From: Haloarcula mannanilytica
GTDB taxonomy: Archaea; Halobacteriota; Halobacteria; Halobacteriales; Haloarculaceae
Assembly: GCF_005406125.1 (NCBI RefSeq)
Contig: NZ_BIXZ01000008.1
Coordinates: forward strand, 94,459 to 158,458
DNA: 64,000 nucleotides
Direction of reading: 5' to 3'
Positions 43,260 through 54,661 of this stretch are shown in pieces. The translations under genes and the position numbers were made by a program. The notes below the pieces were generated by a model, which saw only the letters and a program-made list of their open reading frames with translations, was not told where the DNA came from and did not search any database. How positions within the stretch are numbered: the first letter of the stretch is position 1; every line of letters starts with the position of its first letter.

Positions 43260-44147
43260 CTAGAGTCGCTCGGAGAGTACATCCAGTTCCGCAAGCAGCG
43301 CCCCGCGGGAGATGGTCGTCTCTCGGTCGGTGTTTTGCTGGGCGACACCGCCGACGAGAGGGTCGATGTCGACATCCTCCGAGCGGTTCGAGAGGACAGC
43401 GTTGATAGCCGCCCCGAGCAGTATCACGAGCCCGATGATATACAGCCAGGTCAGCAGGACGAGGATAGAGGCGATGATGTTCCCGCCTGTCGACCCGGAT
43501 TTGAACGTCGTAAAGAGGACCTGTGCAATCGTGAGGCCGACGGCGGCGAAGGCGACGCCGGGGACGACTTCGAGCGGTGAGACATCGGTGTCCGGGAAGA
43601 TGTAGTACATCGGGTAGAAGACGACGAACAGCCCGGCGGCCCGGACCAGCCCGCCCACGACCGTCCACAGCAGACCGCTCCCTGCATTCGGCAGAACGCT
43701 GCCGAGCGCGCTGGCGCTAAGTATCGCCACGGCGACGGTTACGAGGAGGAGCAATCCGTCGCCGAGTTGGTCGAGGAAGGTGTTCGACGCGCCTGTCTCG
43801 TAAATGTCCGAGAAGGCCGTGTCAAGCCCGCGGAAGATACGCAGCGACCCCCAGAGGAGAAAGCCCACGCCAAGCAGTGATACCGACGCATCGGCCTCGG
43901 TCAGCCCCTGCTGGATGACGCCGCTGGCCTGTGCAGTGAGGACGGCCTCCATGATGCCGACAATGGAGGCCCGCAGCGTGACGTTCTCCGTCCGCTGGAC
44001 GAACGTCAGCACCAGCAACAACAGCGGGAGGATCGACAGGAACGCGTGGTAGGCTATCGACCCCGCCATGAACGTGAGCCGTTCCGCTCTGACCTCGTGA
44101 ACGAGTGCCCGCAGAATTTCCTCGGAGCGGGCGCGACTGAAAGGCAT
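43260..44147 (-). CDS. YihY/BrkB family membrane protein
   Basis: 295 residues with six helices: RLTFMAGSIAYHAFLSILPLLLLVLTFV opens the family, followed by LLGVGFLLWGSLRIFRGLDTAFSDIYE and IIASILVLLTWLYIIGLVILLGAAINAVL. The C-terminus is a short hydrophilic tail. Early annotation as RNase BN is wrong for this family; its real function is unknown, with efflux or envelope roles proposed. It is convergent with the nar operon. Confidence 0.9.
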   Translation of the reverse strand: MPFSRARSEEILRALVHEVRAERLTFMAGSIAYHAFLSILPLLLLVLTFVQRTENVTLRASIVGIMEAVLTAQASGVIQQGLTEADASVSLLGVGFLLWGSLRIFRGLDTAFSDIYETGASNTFLDQLGDGLLLLVTVAVAILSASALGSVLPNAGSGLLWTVVGGLVRAAGLFVVFYPMYYIFPDTDVSPLEVVPGVAFAAVGLTIAQVLFTTFKSGSTGGNIIASILVLLTWLYIIGLVILLGAAINAVLSNRSEDVDIDPLVGGVAQQNTDRETTISRGALLAELDVLSERL

Positions 44148-44254
44148 ACGGACCGTTCGCCACCGGGACGCAAATAGACGGCGTCGACGGATGCCCGCAC
44201 AGTGGTGTCATCGGAGTCACAAGATAAATGCCACCCCCGCCTGATACACAGACA

Positions 44255-46048
44255 ATGGTCCTCTCGGACGTTTTGCTCGCCCCCTTGGGACTGGCGGCCC
44301 TCCTCCTTGCGGTGCCGATAGTGGTGCTGTACCTGATCCGACCGGATCCGCGGGAACTCACCTTGCCGACGTTTCAGTTTCTCGTCGCCGAAGAGCGCCA
44401 GCAGTCGTCGACGCCGTTTCTCGAACGGATTTCCCGCAGCCTGCTCCTGCTGTTGCAGGTGCTTGTCGTGTTAGTGCTCGCTGTCGGGCTGGCGTCGCCC
44501 TACGTCACCGTTTCCGAGCGAGCGACAGTTGAGGAGACGGTCATCGTCGTCGACACGAGCGCGTCCATGGGGACCGACGCCGACGGCCAGACGCGCTTCC
44601 AGCGGGCCCTCACAGCCGCCCGAGAGGAGGTGACGGGAACGACCTCTATCGTCACGACGACGAACGGCGGCGAGGTGGTGCTCCAGCGCGGCACGCCGAC
44701 AGCGGCTCGGGGAACACTGGACGGACTCAGCCCGACAGACGCGCCGGGAGAGCTCAGCGGCGCTATCTCGCAGGCGGCCTCGCTCGCCGGCGAGAACGCC
44801 AGAATCGTCATCCTGAGTGACTTCGCGGGCGAGGAGTGGACTACCGCGGTCACGACGGCGCGCGGGCGCGGGCTCTCTGTCGACCTCCAGCAGTTCAACG
44901 GCGGGGGCGACGGGAACGTCGGCTTCATCGACCGTCGGTTCTCCGGCTCGGAAGTGACGCTATCGGTGAAAAACTACGGCGACTCGGCCGTCACCCGGAC
45001 CGTTCGGCTCGGCAATACCCAACAGGAGATTCAGCTCGGTCCCGACGACGTGGGTTCGGTGACAATGCCGGTTCCGGCCGGGGGCAGCGAAGCCCAGCTC
45101 AGCCCGGGCGACAGTTTCGCCACCGACAACAGCGTCTACGTCGCCGCACCGGAGGATACAGCAGTCGACGTGCTGGTGCTGACAAACGACCGGAACCGGT
45201 ACCTGATCACCGCACTGTCGGTGGTCGACCGGGTGAACGTGACGGTCAGGCAACCGCCGACGACAATACAGGGCGACTACGACGTGATCCTCTACAGCAA
45301 CGTCGAGCAGAGCTCGCTGCTCCCTGGTAACGTCGAGAGCGGGCGCGAACTGGTCGAAGAGGGCGGCGGTGTGGCGGTACTCGCACAGGACGAACTCCCA
45401 CAGCGGTACCAGGACCTCCTGCTCATCGAGCCCGGCGAAATCCGGACGGGCGCGACAGTGGGCCAGACCGCACAGACACAGCTCACCCGCGGCATCGACT
45501 TCCAGCCCCCGGACGAGTACGTGTCGGGTTCGCTGCGCTCCGGATCGGCCCAGGTGCAACTGGGCGACGGGACGCCCCTGATCGCGACCGAGGAGCGAAA
45601 CGGCGGGCGAATCATGTACTACGGCTACATCGAAGACCGGTCCAGCTTCAAGTTCAACTACCAGTACCCCGTGTTCTGGAAGCGGGCGGTGTATTACCTG
45701 GCCGACAGGGAGCAGCTCCCGGCGCTGAACCACGAGACCGGCGAGACCGTCCGATTCGGCAACAGTACCGTCGAAGGACCGTCCGGCTCCGTCACCGGGA
45801 CCTCGGTGCCGCTCCAGCGAGCGGGCTTCTACCGGACCGAGAGCCGACAGGTGAGCGCCTCGCTGCTGGACGAGGGCGAGTCAAGCACCAACGTCGACGC
45901 ACTCGACCAGCGCTCGGGAACGGCCGGGAACCTGACCCGGACCGAACAGCGGTCGGTGCCACAGCCGTTGACCGAGTACTTCGCGCTGGCCGGGCTGGTG
46001 CTTGCACTGGTCGAGGTCGGCTATCTGCGCCGGCGGGGTGACCTCTGA
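44255..46048 (+). CDS. BatA-like membrane vWA protein
   Basis: 597 residues from the ATG at 44255. The N-terminus is the BatA-type pair of helices around PLGLAALLLAVPIVVLYLIRPDPRELTLPTFQFL and a second helix (LLLLLQVLVVLVLAVGLASPYV). The vWA domain follows with an intact MIDAS (VVDTSASMG). A large beta-rich extracytoplasmic part and a C-terminal helix (LAGLVLALVEVGYL) complete it. It is the first gene of the MoxR/DUF58 operon. It abuts the next vWA gene by one base. Confidence 0.85.
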   Translation: MVLSDVLLAPLGLAALLLAVPIVVLYLIRPDPRELTLPTFQFLVAEERQQSSTPFLERISRSLLLLLQVLVVLVLAVGLASPYVTVSERATVEETVIVVDTSASMGTDADGQTRFQRALTAAREEVTGTTSIVTTTNGGEVVLQRGTPTAARGTLDGLSPTDAPGELSGAISQAASLAGENARIVILSDFAGEEWTTAVTTARGRGLSVDLQQFNGGGDGNVGFIDRRFSGSEVTLSVKNYGDSAVTRTVRLGNTQQEIQLGPDDVGSVTMPVPAGGSEAQLSPGDSFATDNSVYVAAPEDTAVDVLVLTNDRNRYLITALSVVDRVNVTVRQPPTTIQGDYDVILYSNVEQSSLLPGNVESGRELVEEGGGVAVLAQDELPQRYQDLLLIEPGEIRTGATVGQTAQTQLTRGIDFQPPDEYVSGSLRSGSAQVQLGDGTPLIATEERNGGRIMYYGYIEDRSSFKFNYQYPVFWKRAVYYLADREQLPALNHETGETVRFGNSTVEGPSGSVTGTSVPLQRAGFYRTESRQVSASLLDEGESSTNVDALDQRSGTAGNLTRTEQRSVPQPLTEYFALAGLVLALVEVGYLRRRGDL

Positions 46049-48414
46049 TGGCGGTTTCTTACACGCTCACGGAGGGACTCACCGTCGGCGTCGAACACCT
46101 CTGGCCGCTGCTGGCCCTGCCGGTCGCAGTCGGCGTCCTCGCGTATCTCATCCGGCGTGGCGAGGGCGGGTCGCGGTCGGCGTCGAACCGGAGCCGCCGG
46201 CTCCTGCTCGCCAGCCGCGTCCTCATCGTCTGCCTGCTCGTCTTCGCCGCGATGGAGCCGTACACCGTCCAGACCCGTGAGACGCCGGGCGAGCCGGGCG
46301 TGACGCTACTGACCGATGAATCCGCGAGCATGGGTATCTATCCGAACACGACCGACGAACTGGTACAGGACATCGAAGGCGAGGGCGTTCCCGTGACGCG
46401 AGCGACGATCGGCAGCGGATCGAACTCGCGGATCGGCGACGGCGTCGCGGCAAACCTTCGAGAAAACGGGACGGTCGTCCTCGCCTCCGACGGCCGGGTC
46501 ACGGAAGGCCGGAGTCTGGCGATGGCGGCGGAGGAAGCCGCCTCGCTCAACGCGACCGTCCACAGCGTCACCCCGCAGTCCCCACGCACCGAGCGAGCCG
46601 TAGCGATAACGGGACCGTCGACGGTGAGTCGCGGCGTCCAGTCCCAGTACACCGTCTCGATGCAGGGCGTGAACGTCCGCGAACCCGTGCCCGTCGAGGT
46701 GACCATCGACGGCGAGACGGTCACTGAAAGCGAACTCCAGCCCGACGGGACGCTCACCGTCGACCACACGTTCGAAGAACTCGGTTCACACCGCGTGACG
46801 GCGACGCTATCCGGCGACGACGAGTACGCGCGAAACGACGTGTTCTACACGAGCGTCCGCGTCGTCGAACAACCCGACGTGCTGTACGTCTCACAGGGTC
46901 AGTACCCACTGCGAAACTACCTCGACTCGCTGTACAACGTCTCGACGGCCTCGTCGGTGCCGGCGGACCTCGACGACTACTCGGCTGTCGTTATGCAGGA
47001 CACGCCGTCGGGCAACATCGGGAACGCCACCGCCCTGCAGGACTTCGTCATCAACGGCGGCGGGCTGGTCGTTGCCGGCGGCGACAACGCCTACGAGAAC
47101 GGCGGCTACGAAACGTCGCCGGTGGGCTCGATGCTCCCGGTCCGGGTCGGGAACGCCACCGGCGGCGAGTCGAACATCGTCATCCTCGTCGATGTCTCCG
47201 GCAGCGCCGAGGGCGGCCTGTCGATACAGAAAGCCGTCGCGCTGGACGTGCTCGACCAACTGGGCGACGAGAACCAGGTCGGGGTCGTCGCGTTCAACCA
47301 CAGGGCCTACCGCGTTTCGGAGATGCAGGCGCTCGGGCAGAACCGGCCGGACACGGAAGACAAGATACGCCGGCTGGAAAGCGGCGGCGCGACGGACATC
47401 GCCGTCGGCCTCCAGGGGGCCGACGAACTGCTTGGCGACCGCGAGGGGACGATCATCCTGCTCAGTGACGGCCAGGACCAGCTCGGCCCGCCCGCGGCTG
47501 TCGCCAACCAACTGGGCCGCGAGGGGACACGGGTCGTCTCGGTCGGCGTCGGCAAGCGGGTCGGTGTCCCGACGATGCGCCAGATCGCAAGCGAGTCCGG
47601 TGGCTCGTACTTCGCCGCCGACGAGACCGAGCGGCTCCGGCTCCTGTTTGGCGGCTCCTCGCGGCGCTACCAGGGGGAGAACCTCACCATCGTCACCGAG
47701 GACACGTTCATCACCTCCGGCGTCGAGTTGACGGCAAACCCCGGCCAGGCCAACAACGTCCAGGTCAAGCCCGGGGCCGACTACCAGGTCGCCACCGCCG
47801 ACGGGAAGCCGGCCATCGCCTCCTGGCGGTTCGGGCTGGGCCGCGTCGTCTCGATCACCGCCTACGACGACGACAACACGATGGGCGGACTGCTCGAACG
47901 GCCGGACTCGCTGGTCGTCACGAAGTCCGTCAACTACGCGGTGGGCGACCCCATGCGCACGCAGACCGGCGTCACAGCGGTCAGCGATGCCAGAGTGGGA
48001 AGCCCGGCGACGCTGACCTACCAGGGCGATGCCCGACCGGATGCGTCGAACGTGTCCTTCCGCCAGGTCGGCGACGGTCGGTACCGCGGCGAGTTCACGC
48101 CACGGGAGGCGGGGTATCAGACGATACTCGACACCGAATACGCGGCGAACTACCCCGTCGAGTACGGTACGTTCGGCCCGAGCGACAGCCTCGATTCGCT
48201 CGTCGAAACGACGGGCGGGCGGGCGTTCAGTCCGAGCCAGGGCGAACAGATCGCCAGACAGGCCCGCCAGAAATCCACCCGCGTCCGCACGGTCCGGGAC
48301 ACCTGGGACTGGGTCGCGCTGCTCGGCGCGCTCCTGTTGTTCACCGGCGAGGTGGTTGCCCGCCGTGTTCAAGTGTACCGCGGTCGCACCTCCCTGGAGA
48401 GTGGTCTCCCGTGA
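46048..48414 (+). CDS. Large membrane protein with two vWA-type domains
   Basis: 788 residues. Two N-terminal helices precede a first vWA-like unit (LLTDESASMGIY) and then a beta-rich section (about 190-270). A second vWA domain has a complete MIDAS (ILVDVSGSAEGGLSIQ) with the GGATDIAVGLQ Thr site and IILLSDGQDQ. The C-terminal helix is WVALLGALLLFTGEVVA. The architecture resembles the large vWA proteins of MoxR operons, with most mass outside the membrane. The next gene starts with GTG inside its stop. Confidence 0.85.
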   Translation: MAVSYTLTEGLTVGVEHLWPLLALPVAVGVLAYLIRRGEGGSRSASNRSRRLLLASRVLIVCLLVFAAMEPYTVQTRETPGEPGVTLLTDESASMGIYPNTTDELVQDIEGEGVPVTRATIGSGSNSRIGDGVAANLRENGTVVLASDGRVTEGRSLAMAAEEAASLNATVHSVTPQSPRTERAVAITGPSTVSRGVQSQYTVSMQGVNVREPVPVEVTIDGETVTESELQPDGTLTVDHTFEELGSHRVTATLSGDDEYARNDVFYTSVRVVEQPDVLYVSQGQYPLRNYLDSLYNVSTASSVPADLDDYSAVVMQDTPSGNIGNATALQDFVINGGGLVVAGGDNAYENGGYETSPVGSMLPVRVGNATGGESNIVILVDVSGSAEGGLSIQKAVALDVLDQLGDENQVGVVAFNHRAYRVSEMQALGQNRPDTEDKIRRLESGGATDIAVGLQGADELLGDREGTIILLSDGQDQLGPPAAVANQLGREGTRVVSVGVGKRVGVPTMRQIASESGGSYFAADETERLRLLFGGSSRRYQGENLTIVTEDTFITSGVELTANPGQANNVQVKPGADYQVATADGKPAIASWRFGLGRVVSITAYDDDNTMGGLLERPDSLVVTKSVNYAVGDPMRTQTGVTAVSDARVGSPATLTYQGDARPDASNVSFRQVGDGRYRGEFTPREAGYQTILDTEYAANYPVEYGTFGPSDSLDSLVETTGGRAFSPSQGEQIARQARQKSTRVRTVRDTWDWVALLGALLLFTGEVVARRVQVYRGRTSLESGLP

Positions 48415-49070
48415 GCGCAATCGGCCGCCGTATCAACATCGGACTCGTGGTGTGCATCGTCCTCTCGATGGTCGGAGCCAGCGGCGCGACGGTGCTGTAT
48501 CAGGACTCCGCAAGCGAACTGCGGACCCAGAACGAGAATCTCCGGCAGGAAAACGCCGAACTCCGGCAGAACCTCGATGAGACCAGAAGCAATCTCGAAG
48601 CCACGCGGACACGCGTCAGCGACCTCGAAGAGCAACTGGAGACGCGGTCGGAAGACGTAGATCAAGTCGCAACCAATCTGAACCAGACGGAGTCGCAGTT
48701 GAACGCCACGGAGAGCCAGCTGGCGGAGACCCGCCAGTCACTCCGCGAGAGCCAGAACCGAGTCCAGGAACTGGAGGGGACTGTCAGTGACCTCCGAAAC
48801 GAGCGCGACAATCTCCAAGACGATGTCGAGGACCTCGAATCAACGGTTGACGATCTGGAGTCCGAGAATGAGGACCTGGAAGAAGAGCGTGATGAACTGG
48901 AAGACCAGGTGTCGAACCTCGAAGACGATATCGACGACCTGGAGTCAGAGATCGACACGCTCGAAAGCGACATCGACGAGTTAGAGTCCCAGAACGAGGA
49001 GCTTAGAGACGATATCAACACGATCTGCAACCGGATGGAAACGCCGGACCCGACCTGCGAGGACTACTGA
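48411..49070 (+). CDS. Membrane-anchored coiled-coil protein
   Basis: 219 residues starting with GTG at 48411, in a four-base overlap. A single N-terminal helix (IGLVVCIVLSMVGASGATVLY) is followed by a nearly unbroken coiled coil of about 170 residues, rich in Asp, Glu, Asn and Gln, with heptads such as LRQENAELRQNLDETRSNLE. It ends with two Cys (CNRMETPDPTCEDY). It probably spans out from the membrane to tether other operon products. No named family. Confidence 0.8.
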   Translation: MSAIGRRINIGLVVCIVLSMVGASGATVLYQDSASELRTQNENLRQENAELRQNLDETRSNLEATRTRVSDLEEQLETRSEDVDQVATNLNQTESQLNATESQLAETRQSLRESQNRVQELEGTVSDLRNERDNLQDDVEDLESTVDDLESENEDLEEERDELEDQVSNLEDDIDDLESEIDTLESDIDELESQNEELRDDINTICNRMETPDPTCEDY

Positions 49071-50016
49071 TGGCGGAGCCAGACACTGAGAAAGAGACCG
49101 GCGACGAGGACCCGTCCACGGGCGAACGGGCGCAAGCACGTGAGCGCATGGCCGACGCCCTCGCCGAGGTCAGACGTGAGGGCAAGAAGGCCGCGTTCAT
49201 TTACGCCGTCGTTGATGCGGTGCTCCTCTTTCTCGTGATGAATGTCCTCCTGACGGTCCTCGCACCGGCCGAACTCCCGACGCAGTTGTCGGTTCCCACA
49301 GCGGTGACGGAGCGGATCGGTGCGGCCGTCGGCCGCTCGATCCCGAGAGCCTCGTTCCCGATGGGTGCAGTCGCCGGCATCGCCGTCGGCCTGTTCTGGT
49401 TGTTCGGGGAGTATCTGTACCGGGTCCGACAGCCGCTCGTCGAGCAGTTCGAGGCGGCAAACGCGAACATCACCGACGCGCTCCGAACGGCGCGGGACGC
49501 GGTCGATGACGGGGCGGAAACGCGGATGGCGGCCCGGCTTTACGAGGACGTGCTCGATGGCCTGAAACAGAGTTCGAGCGTCGCGCTCGTCGACAGCCGG
49601 CGGCTCATCGGGACCCTCGTCGTCATCGTCCTGCTGAGCCTGGCGACGGTGCAGGTGGCCGTCGTCGACATCGGCCTGCTCGACCGCGGCCCGGCGGAGA
49701 CCGAGTCGCCGAACGACCGGCCCAGCGAATACGAGGGGCTCGAAGACGGCGACGCGATCCTCGGTGACAGCGAGGACGTGCAGGCCGGCGACGAGAACCT
49801 CACCGCCGAGATCGATTCGACGGGGGGCGATGAAGAGATTGACCGCAGCCAGGAGTTCCCGTCGTCTGACACCGGCGGTCCGGGGAGCGGGAGCGGCACA
49901 GTCGACAGCCAACAGGCTGGCTTCGCACCCCAGGAAGAAGTCGAAGACGCTGATCTCATCCGCGAGTACAATCTCAGAATCCGAGAGCAAGACGCAGACG
50001 ACTCAGACACCGACCC

Positions 50017-50020
<4 letters not shown>
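49070..50020 (+). CDS. Membrane protein of the MoxR operon, unknown family
   Basis: 316 residues. A charged N-terminal helix (ERMADALAEVRREGKKAAFIY) leads to two helices (AVVDAVLLFLVMNVLLTVL and GAVAGIAVGLFWLFGEYL), then a soluble helical part and a third helix (LIGTLVVIVLLSLATVQVAVVDIGLL). The tail is acidic, with DSTGGDEEIDRS and EDADLIREYNLRIREQD. It overlaps the previous and following genes by one and four bases. No enzymatic motif is visible. Confidence 0.75.
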
Positions 50021-50958
<938 letters not shown>

Positions 50959-51013
50959 GCCATCCGGTGACCGCGGTTCGGCGCGCGGGGAAGCGGCAGT
51001 TGGAGGGACAGCC

Positions 51014-51880
51014 GTGACTATCGAACCGGACTTCCTCGACGAACTCGGGCGGTTCACCGCAGCGCTCAATCGCCAGACGACCTCGATTCGGCAGGGCGAC
51101 CAGGAGTCCCCGCGGGTCGGCGAGGGACTCACGTTCAGCGACTATCGGCGGTACTCGCCGGGTGACGACACGCGCCGCATCGACTGGAAGCTGTTCGCCC
51201 GCACCGAGGAGTATTTCATCAAGCAGTACGAGGAGGAGCGGAGCCTGACCGTCCACCTGCTTGTCGATACGAGTGCGTCGATGGACTACGGTGAGGCGGA
51301 GATCCACAAGTTCGAGTACGCCGCCAAGCTCGGGCTCGGCTTCGCCTACCTCACCGCCGAGGAGAACAACGACTTCCAGTTCTGTACGTTCCGTGACCGG
51401 GTAGACCGCATCGACACGGGCCAGTCGAATCGGGGCGAACTCCTCTCGCTCATCGACCAATTGAACGAGGTGACGCCGGAGGGGACGGCGGACTTCGAGT
51501 CGTCGCTTGAGGCCTATGCGAAGCGTATCCGCTCGCGCTCGCTCGTCGTCGTGTTCAGCGACTGTCTGACCGACCCGGAAGAACTGGAGTCGGGTATCGC
51601 CGCGCTCGCGCGCAACGATGTCGACGTATTGCTCGTTCGGGTCGTGGCACCGACTGAGCGCGACCCCGGCGTGGTCGGCGACGTGCTGTTTGCCGACCCC
51701 GAGAGCGACGAGAAACGCCGGTCATACTTCAGCGGCTCGCTGGCCGAGACGTACCAGTCGCGGCTCGACGCCCACATCGACTCGGTGTCGAACCGTGTCA
51801 CCGCGCTCGGTGCGGACCACGTACTGGTCGATACCGGCGAAGACTACTTCGACTCGTTTGCGAGCATCTGGCTGCAGTAG
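51014..51880 (+). CDS. DUF58 domain protein (vWA-like MoxR partner)
   Basis: 288 residues with a GTG start at 51014, 55 bases after moxR. The DUF58 core GDQESPRVGEGLTFSDYRRYSPGDDTRRIDWKLFARTEEYFIKQYEEERSLTVHLLVDTSASMDYGEA is complete, and the MIDAS Asp/Ser/Ser is intact. It is cytosolic. DUF58 genes nearly always follow moxR; together they probably bind the membrane vWA proteins made by the first genes of the operon. Confidence 0.93.
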   Translation: MTIEPDFLDELGRFTAALNRQTTSIRQGDQESPRVGEGLTFSDYRRYSPGDDTRRIDWKLFARTEEYFIKQYEEERSLTVHLLVDTSASMDYGEAEIHKFEYAAKLGLGFAYLTAEENNDFQFCTFRDRVDRIDTGQSNRGELLSLIDQLNEVTPEGTADFESSLEAYAKRIRSRSLVVVFSDCLTDPEELESGIAALARNDVDVLLVRVVAPTERDPGVVGDVLFADPESDEKRRSYFSGSLAETYQSRLDAHIDSVSNRVTALGADHVLVDTGEDYFDSFASIWLQ

Positions 51881-51912
51881 TCTGGATGGGACAGGCCGGG
51901 AACGGGGACGGC

Positions 51913-52380
51913 CTACTCTGCGAGAATGTGGGCCGGCAGGTTGTCGCGGATAATCGTATCGCAGTACTCACAGCGGACGCCGTCGTCGCCGACGGCAAAG
52001 CGCGAGGCGACGGGTTCGTCCTCGGTGGTGATGCAGTTGTGGTTCGGGCATTCGAGGACGCCCTCGACGACAGCGGGGCGCTCGACGCGGCGCTTTTCGA
52101 TAACATCGTAGTCACGGATAATGTTGATCGTCGCCGCGGGCGCGATGAGCGAGAGTACGTCGACCTCGTCTTGGGAGAGTTCCCGGCCCTCGACCTTGAC
52201 CACGTCCTTGTGGCCCAAGCGGTCCGAGGGCATGTTCATCGCGACGGAGACGGAGTCGCCGCTAGTCCCGTCGATGCCGAGAATCGCCAGGACGTTCAGC
52301 GCCTGCCCGCCCGCGATGTGGTCGATGACGGTACCGTTGCGGATCTTCGAAACGCGGAGTTGCTGGTCGTTGTCGCTCAT
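51913..52380 (-). CDS. pyrI: Aspartate carbamoyltransferase regulatory subunit
   Basis: 155 residues. [29 protein letters not shown] opens the allosteric domain, which binds nucleotides. The C-terminal zinc domain has ECPNHNC and CEYC, the four Cys that contact the catalytic chains. It lets CTP and ATP tune pyrimidine synthesis. Its ATG overlaps the pyrB stop by four bases. Confidence 0.97.
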   Translation of the reverse strand: MSDNDQQLRVSKIRNGTVIDHIAGGQALNVLAILGIDGTSGDSVSVAMNMPSDRLGHKDVVKVEGRELSQDEVDVLSLIAPAATINIIRDYDVIEKRRVERPAVVEGVLECPNHNCITTEDEPVASRFAVGDDGVRCEYCDTIIRDNLPAHILAE

Positions 52381-53291
52381 TGGTCGCCTCCGAGCATCAG
52401 GTCCAGCAGGGCCATCCGCACCGGGACGCCGTTGTGGGCCTGCTGGAAGTATTTGGCGTGGGTGGTCTCGTCGACATCGTGGGCGATCTCGTCGACGCGC
52501 GGGAGCGGGTGCATCACGGTCAGGTCGTCCTTCGCCGCCTCCAGCGTTTCGGCGTCGATCTGGTACTGGCCCGCGACCTCGCGGTACTCGCTCTCGTCAG
52601 GGAAGCGCTCGGCCTGGATTCGCGTTACGTAGAGTACGTCCAGTTCCGGAAGCACCTCGTCGAGTTCGGTGTGCTCGCGGATGCCAGCGCCGGCCTCGTG
52701 GAGGTCGTAGCGGACCGATCGTGGCAACTGGAGTGATTCGGGGCTGATGAAGTGCTGTCTGGCGTCGACGGTCGTAAGCGCGTGGGCCAGCGAGTGGACC
52801 GTCCGCCCGTACTTCAGGTCGCCCATGATACCGATAGTCAGGTCGTCGAAGCCGGCGTTTTCCCGGATGGTATAGAGGTCGAGCAGCGTCTGTGTCGGGT
52901 GCTGGCCGGCCCCGTCGCCAGCGTTGACCAGCGGCACGTCGACGAACTCGCTCGCCATCTTCGCCGATCCCTCCATGGGGTGGCGGAGCACGAGCGCGTC
53001 GGTGTAGCCCTCGACGACGCGGACGGTGTCGGCCAGTGACTCGCCTTTCTTCACGCTTGAGGACTCCACCGAACCCATGTCGACGATGTCGCCGCCGAGG
53101 CGCTTCATCGCCGTGGTGAAGCTCATTTTCGTCCGGGTGCTCGGCTCGAAAAAGAGCATGCCAAGCAGCGTGTCGCTGTGCCGGTCCGCGAACGCCCCCG
53201 GGTCAGCCGCGATGTCGGCCGCGTGGTCGAGCACCGTCTCGATGTCGCCCCGCGAGAGTTGTTTCGCGCTGATGATGTGATCGTGCCGCAT
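52377..53291 (-). CDS. pyrB: Aspartate carbamoyltransferase catalytic subunit
   Basis: 304 residues. [21 protein letters not shown] is the carbamoyl-phosphate loop, [12 protein letters not shown] supplies the next loop, and [17 protein letters not shown] and [11 protein letters not shown] complete the aspartate site. It makes carbamoyl aspartate, the committed step of pyrimidine synthesis. It forms an operon with pyrI directly downstream. Confidence 0.97.
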   Translation of the reverse strand: MRHDHIISAKQLSRGDIETVLDHAADIAADPGAFADRHSDTLLGMLFFEPSTRTKMSFTTAMKRLGGDIVDMGSVESSSVKKGESLADTVRVVEGYTDALVLRHPMEGSAKMASEFVDVPLVNAGDGAGQHPTQTLLDLYTIRENAGFDDLTIGIMGDLKYGRTVHSLAHALTTVDARQHFISPESLQLPRSVRYDLHEAGAGIREHTELDEVLPELDVLYVTRIQAERFPDESEYREVAGQYQIDAETLEAAKDDLTVMHPLPRVDEIAHDVDETTHAKYFQQAHNGVPVRMALLDLMLGGDQ

Positions 53292-53458
53292 TTCACTCGG
53301 TACCGCGCTCCGGACGGTCTTGAATCCCCCGACACGGGAACAGGACCGTCGTCTTCAGCGTCATGTTCTGTTTAGAAAACAGCTGCACAGGTTCGAAAAC
53401 AGGGTCACGAAGGGCGCAGCGGCAGAAGTAGCTGCAGACCCCGTTACAGGGCGACTCG

Positions 53459-54661
53459 TCAGGGGCTGCTCTGCCAGACATCGACACGGGGTTCCGTGTA
53501 TGCCTTGCCGACGATGTCAGGGATACCGTCTCCGTCGAGGTCGACGACCTTCGCTTCGTGGGTCGGGATAGCGGTGTCCAGTTCTTTCCGCTCGAAGTTC
53601 CCCGCGCCGTCGTTGTGGAACACGAACTGTCGCGGTTCGTGTCCCGGCTCCAGGCCCATCTCTGCGACGAAGATGTCGGGGTTGCCGTCGCCGTCGAAGT
53701 CCGCCACGTCGAGGCTGTGGGGGTTCGAGAGGTCATCGTGGAGCAGCGTCAGATCCCACTCGGGCGGGTCGAATATGCCCAGTCGGGCCGGACGGTCGTC
53801 GAGATACGGTTCGTCGCCCTCGACCAGGGCGATCTCCAGGTCGCCGTCGCCGTCGAAGTCCTCGATGGCGATGCGGGTACACTTCCAGTCCGGGGCAATC
53901 GATTCCCGGTCCCAGCCGTCAGCCATCCGGTGGAAGATGTTGGGGCCGGCGACGATTTCGACCTCGCCGTCGCCGTCGACATCTTCGACAGCGACACCCT
54001 CAACGTCGAGGTTCTCAGCGACGATGTGGCGGTTCGCCGCGGGCCACGGCTCTCGTGTCGGGTCGTCGGGAATATCGTAGTAGAACACGGTCTCTGACTC
54101 CTGTGACAGCCCGACGACCTCGTTTTCGCCGTCGCCGTCCACGTCCGCTACGGCGGTGTCGTGATACTTCTCGAAGTCGTCGGTGATGAGGCGACGCGGC
54201 CACTGCTTTCGCGGGTCGTCCGGTATCTCGAACCACCACAGGTTGTGCTTGTGGATGTTTTGCCCGGCGACCAGATCCGGCCGTCCGTTCCCCGTGATGT
54301 CGCCGAGCGAACCGCCGACGGAGAGCTTCGGTGCCTTGGCAACGTCGTGGCGCTCCCACCCGGGGTTTTCGTACCAGAACACGTTCGTCTGGAGCCGGCG
54401 GGCCACCGGCCCCATGCCGAAGACGGACAGCAAATCGACTGACTTGTCGACGAGCGGGAACTGGACCTCGTGTTTGTCACCGAGCGCGCCGACGATGACA
54501 TCCGGCCGACCGTTCCCCGTGAGGTCGGTCGTGAGACAGAAGCTCATCGTACTCGCTGGCGGCGAGGCTTCGATGCGCTCGTGCTGTAAGTTCATGTCCC
54601 AGCCGTTCGCGTCTACCGGTATTGTTATAGCCGGGCTAACATCGACTGACGGCGACCGCAT
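53459..54661 (-). CDS. FG-GAP/VCBS repeat protein without a signal peptide
   Basis: 400 residues from the ATG at 54661 (an ATG at 54595, MNLQHERIEASPP, is an alternative start). It contains at least seven FG-GAP-type repeats: TDLTGNGRPDVIVG, GDITGNGRPDLVAG, ADVDGDGENEVVG, EDVDGDGEVEIVAG, EDFDGDGDLEIAL, ADFDGDGNPDIFVAE and VDLDGDGIPDIVG. Each has a DxDxDG-like calcium loop, and together they form a beta-propeller. Most such proteins are extracellular, but no secretion or Tat signal is visible here, so it seems to be cytosolic. Substrate or partner unknown. Confidence 0.75.
   Translation of the reverse strand: MRSPSVDVSPAITIPVDANGWDMNLQHERIEASPPASTMSFCLTTDLTGNGRPDVIVGALGDKHEVQFPLVDKSVDLLSVFGMGPVARRLQTNVFWYENPGWERHDVAKAPKLSVGGSLGDITGNGRPDLVAGQNIHKHNLWWFEIPDDPRKQWPRRLITDDFEKYHDTAVADVDGDGENEVVGLSQESETVFYYDIPDDPTREPWPAANRHIVAENLDVEGVAVEDVDGDGEVEIVAGPNIFHRMADGWDRESIAPDWKCTRIAIEDFDGDGDLEIALVEGDEPYLDDRPARLGIFDPPEWDLTLLHDDLSNPHSLDVADFDGDGNPDIFVAEMGLEPGHEPRQFVFHNDGAGNFERKELDTAIPTHEAKVVDLDGDGIPDIVGKAYTEPRVDVWQSSP

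Noticed and set aside
46891..48420. 509-codon frame antisense to the large vWA gene
   Set aside because: Shadow of a well-supported membrane vWA protein.
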